This document shows positions 1 through 10,329 of a DNA stretch of 43,682 nt, piece after piece. Origin of the DNA: Fragilaria crotonensis (Eukaryota > Bacillariophyta > Fragilariophyceae > Fragilariales > Fragilariaceae); the NCBI GenBank assembly GCA_022925895.1, contig JAKSYS010000530.1, positions 1-43,682 on the forward strand. Reading direction: 5' to 3'. The first letter of the stretch is position 1; every line of letters begins with the position of its first letter. Made by a program: the position numbers and the translations under genes. Below the pieces are notes generated by a model that ran no database searches, was not told where the DNA came from, and saw only the letters and a list, made by a program, of their open reading frames with translations.

Positions 1-1048
1 GTCAGCGTGGAGACACCATCAGCCTCGAGCAGAGCACTCGCGGCACCACAGGCATACAAGGCGGACTGATATTCACCGTAATGAATAAGAGTATGCGTTA
101 CCTCTTGGAGAGGTTCAGCATATGGGGTTTTCACCATATGTTCTCTTGCCAGATTCAGTGTCTCCTCAGATGGTACTGCGTCCCTGTTATTGGGATCCAC
201 AAATTGTGAAGATCCTGTTTGGCGATAGCGAGCATAAACATTTAGAACATCTGGCACATGAGCTTCAACTGCCTGCTCCAACGACGTCAAGGCTTGTGTT
301 TCCAACACGGTTGTCTCGTCATCCCATGTCCATGCCAAAGCCGATAACATGACAATTGGCAGCCTTCCTGGCTCATTCGCCTTAGTCCAGGCCGCCAGCC
401 GCCGCAGCGTCACTGTAAAATTTCCAACCCTCCTTACGTCGGCGTTCCAGCTCTTCATTCGATTCTTTGACAAGCGCGCCAGCTCTGGCATACTCGGATG
501 CCGCAGATGCATAGCTTCCGTTTCCCATTTGGCAGTCAGCACTCGCCACGCGATGCAAGCGCTCCAAGCGATTTTCTCCACACAGACCATACGCATCTGC
601 CGCTCTTTTTGTAGTAATTCGCGGCCATGACGGGATCGGGTCGCGTAAAGAGCCCACGCTGCATGAGTTTGGTCGCCTGATCACGAAAATTCTCTGCTTC
701 TTTCAACTTGGCCATCTTTGCTGAGCCTGTCAGAGTCGAGCTGACCTTGGGCTTGGCGTCACGAGAGTATCCACGAGAAATATTGCTGGAATCATTGTTT
801 GATCCTGATAGAGGTGCCAAAGTGGAAGGTGAAGACGAGGATTTGATTTTGGACGCAGCGCTTGTTCCAGCAGCTGCTCGAGTTCGGCTTCCACTCGCCT
901 TCTCCTCTACACCTCCAAAAAGCGCATCTCGATTGGCTTCATTTTCTCGCTTGTGCTTAGGGCCAGAAGGTGCAGCGCTGCCTTTCTTGGGTGGACCGAA
1001 CAAGGCGTTCCGATCTGTCTCGTAATTAGTGCGTTTGGAACTGCTCAT
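1..1048 (-). CDS. Gamma-SNAP-like vesicle-fusion adaptor, 5' part, two frameshifts
   Basis: The protein starts at the ATG on 1046-1048 and runs off the left edge. A low-complexity Ser/Lys/Ala-rich N-terminus of about 120 residues is followed by helical repeat sequence (AENFRDQATKLMQRGLFTRP, then NYYK, RAADAYGLCGEN, ASAASEYARAGALVK). This resembles the TPR-like array of SNAP proteins, gamma-SNAP more than alpha. SNAPs recruit NSF to SNARE complexes at membranes. The frame breaks at a five-T run on the plus strand (606-610) and again near 389-400. Sequence of the same character continues in a new frame each time and stays open to base 1, so each break is one inserted base and not an intron. The N-terminus repeats a short RNALFG/RDALFG motif. 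The family call rests on pattern only; another TPR protein is possible. Confidence 0.55.
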
Positions 1049-1495
1049 GGTTGTTCGTTGATTTTCGATTTTTTTGCTGATGACTGATGAAGCTTCAGCG
1101 GAGCAAAATTTGAGACTAAATCCTTTCACGCAAAGCCGGCTTGCAGGGGTTTTCAAATTGCAAGGATAGAAGCATAGTCCAGATTTCAGGATATGATAGA
1201 GCAGACACCGAACTACCGGTAGGTAGTAGGTACAGTAGTACATTTACGTGCCACGTGCCATTTGGGCTTTCGAGTTGCGACAATTTTTGGGTTATGCTGC
1301 TTTGCTATACACCAGTGTTCATTAGGCTACACTGTACTGGATACTGGAGTACTAGTACTAAGAGTTCCAGGTTCCTGGTATGTACTTTTTTCGGCTTCCT
1401 CTTCCCTCTTTCTATGAACGAAACAGGAGCAACTATTTGGAGACGTCGTGTATATTAACAAGATTTCAATCGAGAACTACAACCATCATGGAACC
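1049..1495. other. Intergenic, GTAC-rich
   Basis: No convincing gene. About 1210-1385 is dense in GTAC/AGTACT words (tactggagtactagtact, ccaggttcctggtatgtact), part of the dispersed intergenic palindrome family described under findings. Confidence 0.5.
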
Positions 1496-1921
1496 ATGCC
1501 GCAAAAGACCACGATGTGCTCCCTTGATGCAATTTCCTCCGTCTCTAGATGCATGGAAAGAAACCAAGGTGGATGTGCTGTCGTTGTGTCCAACTCTACT
1601 GCTACATTTGGTGTATGTCTCATATCAAGGGGACGCCGGCATCGTCTTGCAGGTGATGTGTCACCACTGAAGTCATTTGGCAAGTCAGCAGCTGTCCTGA
1701 ATAGGGAACTTGAAATTGAATTGGCAATGCATTTTTTGGGTGTGGTAAAAAATGAAGTCAGTGTCGTGTCGATCATCCTTTGTGTCGCTTCTGGCTTCAA
1801 ACCAACGTCCGCACTTGACAATCTCGCCAAGGCACTGATGCAACATGCGGAAAAGTATGAAACAGCAGCAAATCTCCTTCATCAGCATGCAAAGATTGCA
1901 TCGGTGGGATGCGAGTTATAA
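1496..1921 (+). CDS. Hypothetical open frame, 141 aa, possibly spurious
   Basis: This is an ATG-initiated open frame with an amphipathic helical C-terminal half (ALDNLAKALMQHAEKYETAA). No family is recognised. It lies at the left edge of an AT-rich island with decayed sequence beyond it, so it may be a remnant of a mobile element and not a working gene. No splice sites or regulatory signals are evident. Confidence 0.2.
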   Translation: MPQKTTMCSLDAISSVSRCMERNQGGCAVVVSNSTATFGVCLISRGRRHRLAGDVSPLKSFGKSAAVLNRELEIELAMHFLGVVKNEVSVVSIILCVASGFKPTSALDNLAKALMQHAEKYETAANLLHQHAKIASVGCEL

Positions 1922-4639
1922 TGAGCATTTTGTGTGATGCAGAATAAATCCTGTGATGATAGCATCAACCAGACTCTGAAGGCTCTTGGTATCAGCCTTC
2001 AAAAGGATGTTGAGCCAATAAATCAAGCTGTATGATGTCCAATTGCCACATTAATTGTCCCGTTCACACCACCATGTTCTAGTCCAGTAAATCCATCAGT
2101 ATTGATTGTCCCAACCATGTCAATAAACTCTGCTCCATGATCACCTGACACCATCACTGTCATATTCTTGATTGGATTCAACTCAGCATGAAAGTCAGCA
2201 CTGAAACATGTTCCCATTCCAAGAGTACTTCTTGATTAAAATCCTTGCCTTTGGATTCCTCACACCTGAGTAAAATACTAAATGCAGCTTGAATTGTGGC
2301 CTTAAACTTGAGTCCGCCTTCAGCAGGAACATGTACACCACTAATCACTGATATAAAATGCACAGCAAATTCATTGCTGTTAGTTTTGATATCAAATCCA
2401 ATTCAAGCCACAAAGCAAGTGAGCAAAGAACACCATACACAAGATGGAGGGACCTTCACCCAATTTGCACCATCAACCTTGTTTTCAGAGTGCTTGTAAA
2501 CTTGTCGTGCACTCAAATGTGTTCCAATACTAGTTGTGTTGAGTCATCCACCACCACCTGAGCTATCAAGAACACAATACCTTTTCCAGAAAACGTCATG
2601 TCACAAAGAAGTTTGCACATGCCAACATTGGGTTTGTCCAAAATGTCTTCGTGTTTAGATACCTCTACCCATCACTTGGAGACATAGCAGGCAACAGCAC
2701 TACCATTGCATGTACATGATCATGAGAATCCTCACTTCCAATGGGATGATTTTGGACAAGCAACATGAAGGGGGGAAGAAGAAATTTGACCTTCATCAGC
2801 TTTTGGTGTCAACTTGTTTCCATAGCTATAGTAGGAAGCAGATGCAGCAGATGTTGCGGTTCCAAAAATGCTGGAATAATCGTTTGGAGTTGATATGCCA
2901 AATGCAGATGAGCAAAAAATGTCATAAAGTAGGCTTCCCTTATCATGTATCGTAGTACTACCACTTCTACTTAATCTGGAGGATCCGTGGATTGGATAAT
3001 ACAACACTGGTTTCATTCCTGAGGTAATCATACCATAGTAGTTCTCCAGCAAAGATGACCTAGGTACAATACTCCGCACCCTTAGTAATAGTACAACTAC
3101 TCTGTATTGTGTTCCTCTACAATGACGTGCATTCTGTACACCAACTACTACCGCATAGTGAAAGGCATTTGAATATTTGAGATGGTGTAGAAATACGGTA
3201 CATGTTGCTGCAGCTGGTACTTGTCATTTCGAGGTAGAACATAACCAGCTATGATAAAGAAATCGGTTCAATTACTGCCAGTGATATCTATAATTGAAAG
3301 TTTTCCGTTATTCATTGTGTTGATGCATGTAAATCACGTTGTACCTGATAGTGGCTAAATTGTAAATGTACCACATGGAATAAGTACTGTGTGTGGCACA
3401 CACATGTCTATTGTTGATATAAGTAGAAAAGCATCATGCATTTGACAGCATGAATGCTGATTGGGCTGCCTCACAGTCACAATACTGTAGCATTCAAAAG
3501 ATGGCACCATGTCCTAATTGGGGCTGCTTGTGGAGGGACGCAGGATGATGGCTGATCTCTAAGTTGTCTGTTGTAAAAATTCCAGGAAAAACATTGTGAC
3601 AGATGGAATGCTTTTGTATGAAAGCCCAGAAATCTGAGATCAAAGGAAAAGATGCCATTGACTAATGAGAGGATGTGGTTGTCCTGTAGATGTGCGCTAA
3701 AGTTTTGACATGATCATGGGTCATTAGTGGAAGCTTAGCATAGTAACCCTCTTCGTGAACATCCTGATTATGTCAGCATCAATGGCGAACAGCCAAATCA
3801 ATACCTCCAATATCAGACAAGAAGTATTCTGGATCAACAACACAGTCATTCTTCAAAAATTTGACATGTTTGGGTATGGAGGTGGAATTCTAAATGAATC
3901 TGCATTTTGGCATTCGAGTCACTGCTTCCTTGACCTTAAGGAAGTCAGGAATGAAAAATCATTTCAAGCACCCCCCTAACAAGATCTGAGAAGGGTGAAT
4001 GCTGCGCAAGAAAAACCCAAATGGCTTGAATGGTAAATGGTATGCATAGTATTGTAATACAGAGTAATTGAGCAGAGCTACATCGTGGCATGAATGCTAT
4101 AATCAGTGATTTTGGATCTGCTGATCAGGAATTGTGAATGTAGTTCTAGATCTTCTTTAAGCTTGAAATTAAATCAGGCCAAAACAGTGGTATGATTTTG
4201 GAGGTATTTGTATGTGTACCATTATAAAACACTAAGCTGAACAACAGCACAGCCCTCTGCTGGGCATGCTCTTATCTCTTATTAGTAGATGTTGAATGGA
4301 AATGATTTTTCTTCATTCACAATTCATTCTTATAGCAAGACCTACTATTTGGCAAGAGTTTACTTTTTGCTAGGTGTTCAACCACCTGTGAAAGTAGTGC
4401 TGCATCACCGGAGATATAGCCCAACCCGTAGTATTGATCATGATGTCCAGGCATGGCCCCTTGGTTGGGTTGCTCAATGTTCATCTGACTTTAACATAAT
4501 TCTTGATCGGTTACGTACAAAGATGTCCTTTCAGGCAATCGAGCCCGGAGAGTCGAACACTTCAAACATTGCCGATTGATTGGATTACAAGTTACAAATA
4601 TGTACTTGCAAGTAATCAAACCCGGAGAATCAAACGGAT
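1922..4639. other. AT-rich gene-poor island
   Basis: No intact gene. Base composition is visibly more AT-rich than around the flanking genes. Short open frames on both strands are broken every few dozen codons. The only stretch with protein-like texture is on the minus strand at 2023-2400 (separate entry). A similar AT-rich stretch lies at about 21750-22710. Confidence 0.5.
2023..2400 (-). pseudogene. Decayed coding remnant, unknown family
   Basis: On the minus strand two overlapping frames join by a single-base shift near 2200 into one protein-like segment, containing HFISVISGVHVPAEGGLKFK, then LLRCEESKGKDFNQEVLLEW, then MVSGDHGAEFIDMVGTINTD. A TGA lies in frame just upstream, near 2409. 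The family is not recognised. The AT-rich setting suggests a relic of a mobile element. Confidence 0.25.
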
Positions 4640-4660
4640 AGTTGAATAACGAATCATGAA
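4616..4660. repeat. R1 dispersed repeat, copy 1
   Basis: AACCCGGAGAATCAAACGG followed by ATAGTTGAATAACGAATCATGAA. It matches copies at about 5536 and 15326 in the same orientation. A shorter, weaker relative (GAGCCCGGAGAGTCGAA) begins near 4540 and another (TCGAACCCGGATATATCGAA) near 33322. Confidence 0.5.
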
Positions 4661-5500
4661 CTGTGAGAGCATTATACGTTACCACCAATACAATATAAGT
4701 TGCGACCAATACAATATATTGATATTGTTGAAGTAGCCAATACAATTATATTGGTAACAATATATTGAATGCAATATATTGCAATATATTGTCCTTTTTA
4801 CCTCGCATCAGACTTATCGTTGTGTTTGTTTAATCGCTGTTTAAAACACCCTGTTTTAAACAGCTGTTTAAAACAACTTTTTTCCAAAAAACAATTTGTT
4901 TAATTGAAATCAAGGTTAGGGTTAAGGTTTTACGGTTATGATGCGGTTTTTTCATGGACAAGTCTCATTGCTCATCACATATACTGTTTATAGGTTGTTG
5001 AAACAGCATCAAAATGCATAACATCATTTAAGTGATGCATGTGAGACAATTCAATACATTTTGATTCAAGAATGGTGAGACTAAAGGATGTTATCAGTGG
5101 ACACTTAGGGGATCCATACCATTCAGTTGGTGAGAAACCTGCATTCAACAAGGCAGAGTATTGTCAGGCATAAGTGCAATTATAAGTTCATGCTGATTAG
5201 TCCTTACTACTGTGAACTGTGGCTGTTTTAAACAAAGTTGTTTTAAACAAAACTGTTTAAAACAAATTCAAAATCTGAATTTGTTTTAAACACAACGATA
5301 ACAGAGTTCATGAAAGTGGTGTACTCCGAGTACAATATATTGTATCTGGTACAATATATTATTTGTATTGTCAAGAGGTAACAATACAAGTTCAACAATA
5401 CAATATATTGCTATTGTTGGACCGACCAATACAATATGTATTGGTAACAATATATTGTAATACAATCCATTGTTGCGCATCCCTGTTTACAACTCCGTTC
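4640..5500. mobile_element. Small non-autonomous repeat element (MITE-like) made of palindromic boxes
   Basis: Two outer clusters of CAATATATTG-type boxes (about 4680-4795 and 5330-5480) surround two inner clusters of GTTTTAAAC/GTTTAAAAC boxes. These are at 4839, 4853 and 4866 on the left and at 5225, 5240, 5255 and 5283 on the right. A perfect 14-bp inverted repeat, TTATCGTTGTGTTT, pairs 4814-4827 with 5288-5301. About 60 bp of the outer arms repeat directly (near 4709-4771 and 5400-5462) with scattered mismatches. There is no coding sequence. Terminal inverted repeats around a non-coding core are typical of MITEs, but the exact ends and a target-site duplication could not be fixed. Confidence 0.5.
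4853..4874. repeat. Perfect 22-bp palindrome
   Basis: Two GTTTTAAAC boxes head to head around CAGCTG form a perfect 22-bp palindrome inside the left arm of the MITE-like element. It could be a binding site or a cruciform-forming sequence. Confidence 0.8.
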
Positions 5501-5535
5501 ATGCTGGCCGATCGATCAGGGAATGTCCTTCGCAA

Positions 5536-5600
5536 AAAGTCGAACCCGGAAAATGATACAGATTGTCGAATTACACAAAAGATTCGCATTTATTTTGTGA
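5536..5600. repeat. R1 dispersed repeat, copy 2
   Basis: GAACCCGGAAAATGATACAG then ATTGTCGAATTACACAAAAGATTCGCA. Same orientation as copies at 4616 and 15326. The preceding cttcgcaa also resembles cctcgcaa before the 15326 copy. Confidence 0.5.
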
Positions 5601-6419
5601 ATAGGTACCAGGTACAGTAGACAAATGCTCGGAGTAGACTACAGTACTTGTACCTGGCTACCTGGGACATGCGGAAATTCATCTTAACCCTATTCTTCGT
5701 CATTTTTGGGGTTTTCATTAGCGAGTCTTGTACGTTATGAAAACGGTGTTAATAACGTCTTTTTGGGTCGTGTTCAGCACTGAATCCTTGCGAGCCAGCC
5801 ATCCGCACATCAAAAGAATCCTATGAGAAGGCAAATTCCACGTTGCTTTGCACGAAGCAGATGTCTTCGATGCTTCTTCGCACGAAGCAGGTTTTGCTGT
5901 GACACGAAGAAGGTTTTGATGTGACATGAAGAAGGTTTTGTTGTGCGGACTACTACCATTGTACTTAGTGATGCGTTCCCTATCAACGTACTGGGTTGTA
6001 TACTTGTACTACCGGTCGTGTAGAGTACTTGCACTAAGCATATCATACAAAACCACAGCTTAAGGGTAAACGTACTTGTACCACTCCCAACTCGGAACAT
6101 ACAACGGTCGTGGACAGAGTAAACTTGAGTACTAGTTGTAGTAGTCGGAGAAGCACTGCAAAATGCAAGTTTGAATAAAGGGCTGAAGCTGCGGAGAACA
6201 CCAACACACAACACACACACTCCAAACAACTTGTCATCATGTTGTTCAAGCAGGAGTCCTCAAAGCAAAAGTGGTTTCGATGTTGTGCATGCATCACACA
6301 CAACCAACATCGCACGATACTCACAATACTTGAATAGGTCACTTGGTTGGGTCACTTGACACACCAGTCTTGTGGTTACCCGATCTGAGAGCCTGTCTGG
6401 TAATCGTCAGTTTTGTGCG
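5601..6419. other. Intergenic with GTAC words and R2 repeats
   Basis: No gene seen. 5604-5665 contains GTAC words (aggtaccaggtacagtag, acttgtacctggctacctgg). 5840-5945 holds the R2 cluster (separate entry). The remainder is low-information sequence with an AC-rich tract near 6200-6225. Confidence 0.45.
5840..5945. repeat. R2 short repeat cluster, left copy
   Basis: Imperfect tandem units of CACGAAGCAG and CGAAGAAGGTTTTG occur, ending with two clear GAAGAAGGTTTTG copies. The same words with the same internal GTCTTCGA occur at 14985-15060 on the other side of the pseudogene block. Confidence 0.55.
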
Positions 6420-6782
6420 AAGTTGATTTGTTTGTTGCTGATCATGACGTCGCCGCTCTGCTGACTGGCACTGATCATGATTCCTGCTTTGATTCAGCTG
6501 CCGCCTTGATTGAAGACCAAGAACTCACGAAGGACATTTATCATGGTAAGTTCTCCTGGGTTCCGTTGACCGATGAGGAAATCGATAGACTTCAAAATGA
6601 TTTTTGTTGGAACCTAAACGAATCCATCTCGCCAAAGGCGACGTGATCGTATGGCGGTCCGACCTGGTGCATGCGGCGTTGCCTCCATCAGGATCTAATC
6701 CTCGTTTCAGAGCAGTTGCGTACACCAGTATGCAGATCGGGCTCGTGAAGTCGCTGGCATGTCAGTTTGGAGCCAACGTTGA
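6420..6782 (+). pseudogene. Fragment of phytanoyl-CoA dioxygenase-like (PhyH) protein
   Basis: Reading through two single-base frameshifts (near 6607 and 6730) gives a segment with WVPLTDEEIDRLQ and then KGDVIVWRSDLVHAALPP. The latter fits the C-terminal strand of 2-oxoglutarate/Fe(II) dioxygenases of the PhyH type. There GD.(V/I).W...L.H carries the last iron-binding histidine, followed by an Arg (NPRFRAVAY) that would hold 2-oxoglutarate. The N-terminal half with the HxD motif is missing and the tail ends at a TGA on 6780-6782. It is truncated and frameshifted, hence called a pseudogene. It is first in a run of gene pieces. Confidence 0.45.
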
Positions 6783-7640
6783 CCTCGCTGGGCAGTCTAT
6801 CTTCCGCATTCTTTCGTCAATTTGTTCATATTACTCGCAATTCCTCCTCTGTCGCTTCGCGACAGAACGCAATGCGGAGTCCACTTGAATCCAAGCTGAA
6901 AGACGAAGTGAAACTTGCGAAGTGGGACGAGCAATCTTACTATGCCCTCGTCGAGTCGACCGAAAGGAATCATCGAAAGCTGATGAAACACCTTCGCGGG
7001 TATGACGACGTCCTCGAAGTGTCTCTTTGTCGCTTCTGGAGGAATACTACAGCGAAGGTATTCGAGCTCCAGATAGCGCCGGCACCGAATCGTCGACGAA
7101 AGTTCCGAGCAATAGGGAAATTTTCCTCTGATTGAGAATTCGGTGGAGATTCATGATGCTGAATCGATAGCCTATTCGACGACTCCGGTTCGAAGGAAGT
7201 GGGAATCCGCTCTCAACGTCGGACTTGATTCTGACGAGTTCGTGAGAAGAATGAGTCAATATCACAAAGAGATGCATTACGATGTTACTACGGGTGGAAA
7301 CTGAATACCGGCAATCTTGGGCTCAAATGGGATCCCAGCTCTCCGCAGATGTATGCGTAGCCATCTTCGACCGCATCCAGTCTCTAAGGAAGGATAAAAC
7401 TCACAACAGATGAAGCAGCGAGCTGTGTCGGATCTTTTCAAGGCCCTCAAGACAGTTCCGGGTGAACTGCGTGACATGAAACACATGTTTCTTTTGCCTG
7501 TCCCATCCCCTTGTGGCTCCCTTCTATCCGAGGGCGCCATGACCCAGCTTGCGAACGCAAAATCCTATTTTGAACGGTCTCTGCTTGAGGTGCAGCGACT
7601 GCGGGCGGACGTGTCTATTTCGGAAATGCAGTGCGGCTAG
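6783..7640 (+). pseudogene. Fragment resembling midasin (MDN1), a ribosome-assembly AAA ATPase
   Basis: Coding sequence continues across several frames. One segment has KDEVKLAKWDEQSYYALVES followed by TERNHRKLMKHLRGYDDVLE. A second (about 7139-7304) has HDAESIAYSTTPVRRKWESA. A third (about 7360-7640) has IFDRIQSLRKDKT, MKQRAVSDLFKALK and AKSYFERSLLEVQRLR. This order and style fit the long linker of midasin, where a W.D..YYAL..S...HRKL segment precedes an MKQ.A...L...L block. There are at least four frame changes plus stops. The AAA ring and the C-terminal MIDAS domain are absent. The last stop (7638-7640) overlaps by four bases the cut end of the next fragment on the opposite strand. Confidence 0.4.
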
Positions 7641-9604
7641 ATCTGCAAGATACGCAATTCGTTCTCAGCCGAGGCGTTGGTAGGATCAAGCGCCAGTGGG
7701 TCTTCGTAAATGATCCAATTCATCGCCTTGGACTCCGACGATGATTCATCCGAAAGTAGCGAAGGATCCGCCAGAGAATTTCCCACAAGAAGAAGTTGAC
7801 TGAATTGTGTCTCACGAGTCTCGCCGCCTGTGGAAGGTCCCTCCATCGCATTGCTACTCGCGCTTTTCGTCCCGAAGACGACACTGATGGCAATAATTAT
7901 CGCGAGAACAGCGAGACCGATGCAGATCAAGATATAGCACTTTCGACTCCAACTTCCAGTATCCTTCGATTGTGCGAACGCGTCGCGGGTCTTTGAGTTA
8001 TCAGGTGGTTGCTCCTCGTCAATGAAATGTTCTTCTTCTGAGACCCCGTCGTCGCGACTCGTTCACAGCAGTCCCGACCGGGTAATCATGGCTCGCATTC
8101 ATATCCTCGTTAGTGGGGTGTTTATGAATCCATACCATAGCTTCGGGATGCTGGGGATCACGAGAGGAATCATCGATGGATCCCACAACATAGGCTTCCC
8201 CACTGGACATGGTTTCCTCCGCCGACGCGCCTCTTCGGATAGGAATATCAATGGGATCTACTCCTTTGGGAGCAGCCAGTCGCTCATCTTGCGGTACGTC
8301 GGAAAGACGATTCGATATCTTCGGGCCCAAGCCCAATAGAGCTGCGCTCAATGCAGCGCTGCTCAGAATAGAATTGGTAGCCTCGGCATCCCTCTCAGCT
8401 TTCAGCATCTTGTCCTCGTAGGACGGTTCGTCTCCAGCCTCCTCTGCTTCTGATTAGGTTCCGATTCGTCGCCGGCAACGACATTCGGCAAAACGAGCAC
8501 CTCATCCTTCTCGCCAACCTCTGCTGTGTCTGGCTCCATGTCTTGGTTGCTGAAATCCAATTCACGGTCGACGGTTCCAACGTCTTCATCCTCGAATACG
8601 TCTTCGCCAAGAAGAGACGGAACTGCAGGCAGCGGACTGTGGGTGACATCGTACTCAGTTGGGTACTGCAGAAGTGATCCCTCTTCCGAAGGGTACGCCG
8701 GGATTTCCTGAGGGTCGTAGGGCGTTGTGTAGGCGTGATTGAGTTCTCCGGTGGGTCGGGGTCTGTTGTTTCATCGGACTGTGGAACAGCATCCGAGTTT
8801 GAGGGAACCAAGGAAATTTCGTTTTCCTGAGTCAGAATAGCCTCGCCTTTTTGTAAGTTATCTTCTTCAGCCCCAGCGTTGGAATCTTGACGCTTGCGAT
8901 TCTCCTCGACACTATTGTAGATTTCACCCGCCATTGTGCCAACCTCAGTGAGACACGCGCTGACAGGAGAGCATTCTCTTGCGATTTCCTCCATAATCTC
9001 TTCGTCATCTTCTTCCTCGTCGTCATCATCATCGTCCTCGTCGTCGTTGTCAATTAGCATGATCGAGTCAACTTTGCTTCGATCATCCTCGTCTTCTGAT
9101 TTGCGGGTGAAAACGGCTTTGTCGGCAAGCGTAGGTTCATCACTCACTGCCAACCTCTCGTCTTCTGGCTCCTTGCTTCGCCAGTAGACTGCGTTGCTGC
9201 TGACGCGTTGCTTGGATCTTCACCGTCACTACCATTCGATTTGGGGACGTCCGATGTCGGGCTGGTGTAAAGCCCAGCGTCGACGGCTGGTAGTGCCGCC
9301 GTTCTCATCTCACCTGATGCGTCCGTCCTATTCTTGATCAGTCCTTCAAAGTATGTCGCTGCAATTCGTTCTCTCGTCTCACTGGGAGTATAAGGTGCGC
9401 CATCTTCATAACTAAATAGCTTTATGTCAGTGACGATGTCTTTATCCCATGCAACGGAACGTTCGCTGATGTGAGGGCTTTCTCCATTGTTCCATCGTCG
9501 TTCGGGTCATCTTCAGCGGCTCCTACGGACCTGCTGTACGTCGTCGTTGATCTGAAAACATCGACCACGAGAATATTTGTTGCCTCAACACCGCGGTCGT
9601 AGTT
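7637..9604 (-). pseudogene. Fragment of a diatom-type single-pass membrane protein (acidic cytoplasmic part, TM, start of LRR ectodomain)
   Basis: Read from 9604 downwards in several frames. First comes a segment near 9460-9600 (GVEATNILVVDVFRS), then KLFSYEDGAPYTPSETRER, then a strongly acidic tract (near 9000-9060). A Pro/Tyr-rich stretch follows (AYPSEEGSLLQYPTEYDVT), then a region with DIPIRRGASAEETMSSGEAY, then one transmembrane helix (IGLAVLAIIIAISVVFG, about 7870-7930). It ends with LADPSLLSDESSSESKAMNW and IYEDPLALDPTNASAENEL, the lead-in that precedes the leucine-rich repeats in diatom LRR membrane proteins. The LRRs themselves are absent; the frame ends at 7637. At least three frameshifts occur. 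Both ends abut other gene fragments. Confidence 0.5.
9001..9052. repeat. Trinucleotide run encoding Asp/Glu tract
   Basis: GTC/ATC/TTC-rich triplets on the plus strand correspond on the minus strand to GAC/GAT/GAA codons, which give the acidic tract of the membrane-protein fragment. Confidence 0.6.
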
Positions 9605-9607
9605 TCA

Positions 9608-10132
9608 ATGTTAGCGAGTCGTCGCCGTCAGCTTTCTGGGGTCATCCGCGAGCTTAGGCGATTAGATACAAGAGAAAAGGATGCAGTCTCCACAGGTCAC
9701 GAGTTGGTTCGAGAACGCGAGGCATTGCTGTCGGCGTCTATGAATCAGCTTGAAATTTATGATCAAAAAGTCCCACCTTTTGAACGATATCGAGGGCTAT
9801 CTTCTATTCTGGGTGATCATGCAGATATTTTGCCCAATTTTCGAGCACTTTTATGGTTCTGGTCCGAGTATTACACGCACCGAGGACGAGACCGACTTTC
9901 GTTGGAGTACTCATCGCACGTGCGGTTTGAAGAGTGGTTCACAGTTGTATCAACACTCTCCGCAGATGATGGTTCTAGCACTGGTGCACTGGTTCGCAGG
10001 CCCCCGAGAATGCCAAGAAGTCCATATCAGCGCGCTCCTCGAATCGTTGATAGTCCAAGGAGAACTGCATAGGCTCGACTACTCTGGTACTATTGAGAAA
10101 ACTACCTGTTATTTAGTCAGGGTCGCTTTGTA
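9608..10132 (+). pseudogene. Unrecognised gene fragment
   Basis: This open stretch starts four bases after the cut end of the opposite-strand fragment. One frame gives a charged helical part (RRQLSGVIRELRRLDTREKD) and then FRALLWFWSEYYTHRGRDRL and SLEYSSHVRFEEWFTVVSTL. A second frame, open to 10132, gives HWFAGPRECQEVHISALLES and LIVQGELHRLDYSGTIEK. Either could be the true continuation, and a frameshift near 9970-9990 would join them. No family is recognised. Its neighbours suggest another truncated host-gene copy. Confidence 0.35.
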
Positions 10133-10329
10133 GTTTAAGTATTACGTGGTCATCAGATGTGATCGTGACTTGGTGTTTGGACGCACTTCATGACTTATTG
10201 GGGTTTACACACTCTGCTCTTGCTTCCTATCTAGTCGCCGTAGCACGACGAAAGAACAGCTCACCCTCTTTCATCCTGTCTTAGCTCAAGAATGGTGGGA
10301 TTTCAGTTTCATCGGATCGATTGAGTTTG
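10133..10329. other. Spacer, nothing recognised
   Basis: About 200 bases between two gene fragments with no supported feature. Confidence 0.4.

Noticed and set aside
380-620. Introns as the cause of the frame breaks in the SNAP-like gene
   Set aside because: Conserved protein text continues within one or two codons on either side; there is no room for an intron and no GT..AG pair.
4911-4927. Telomere-like GGTTAGGGTTAAGG
   Set aside because: Only about two units; too short for a telomeric tract.
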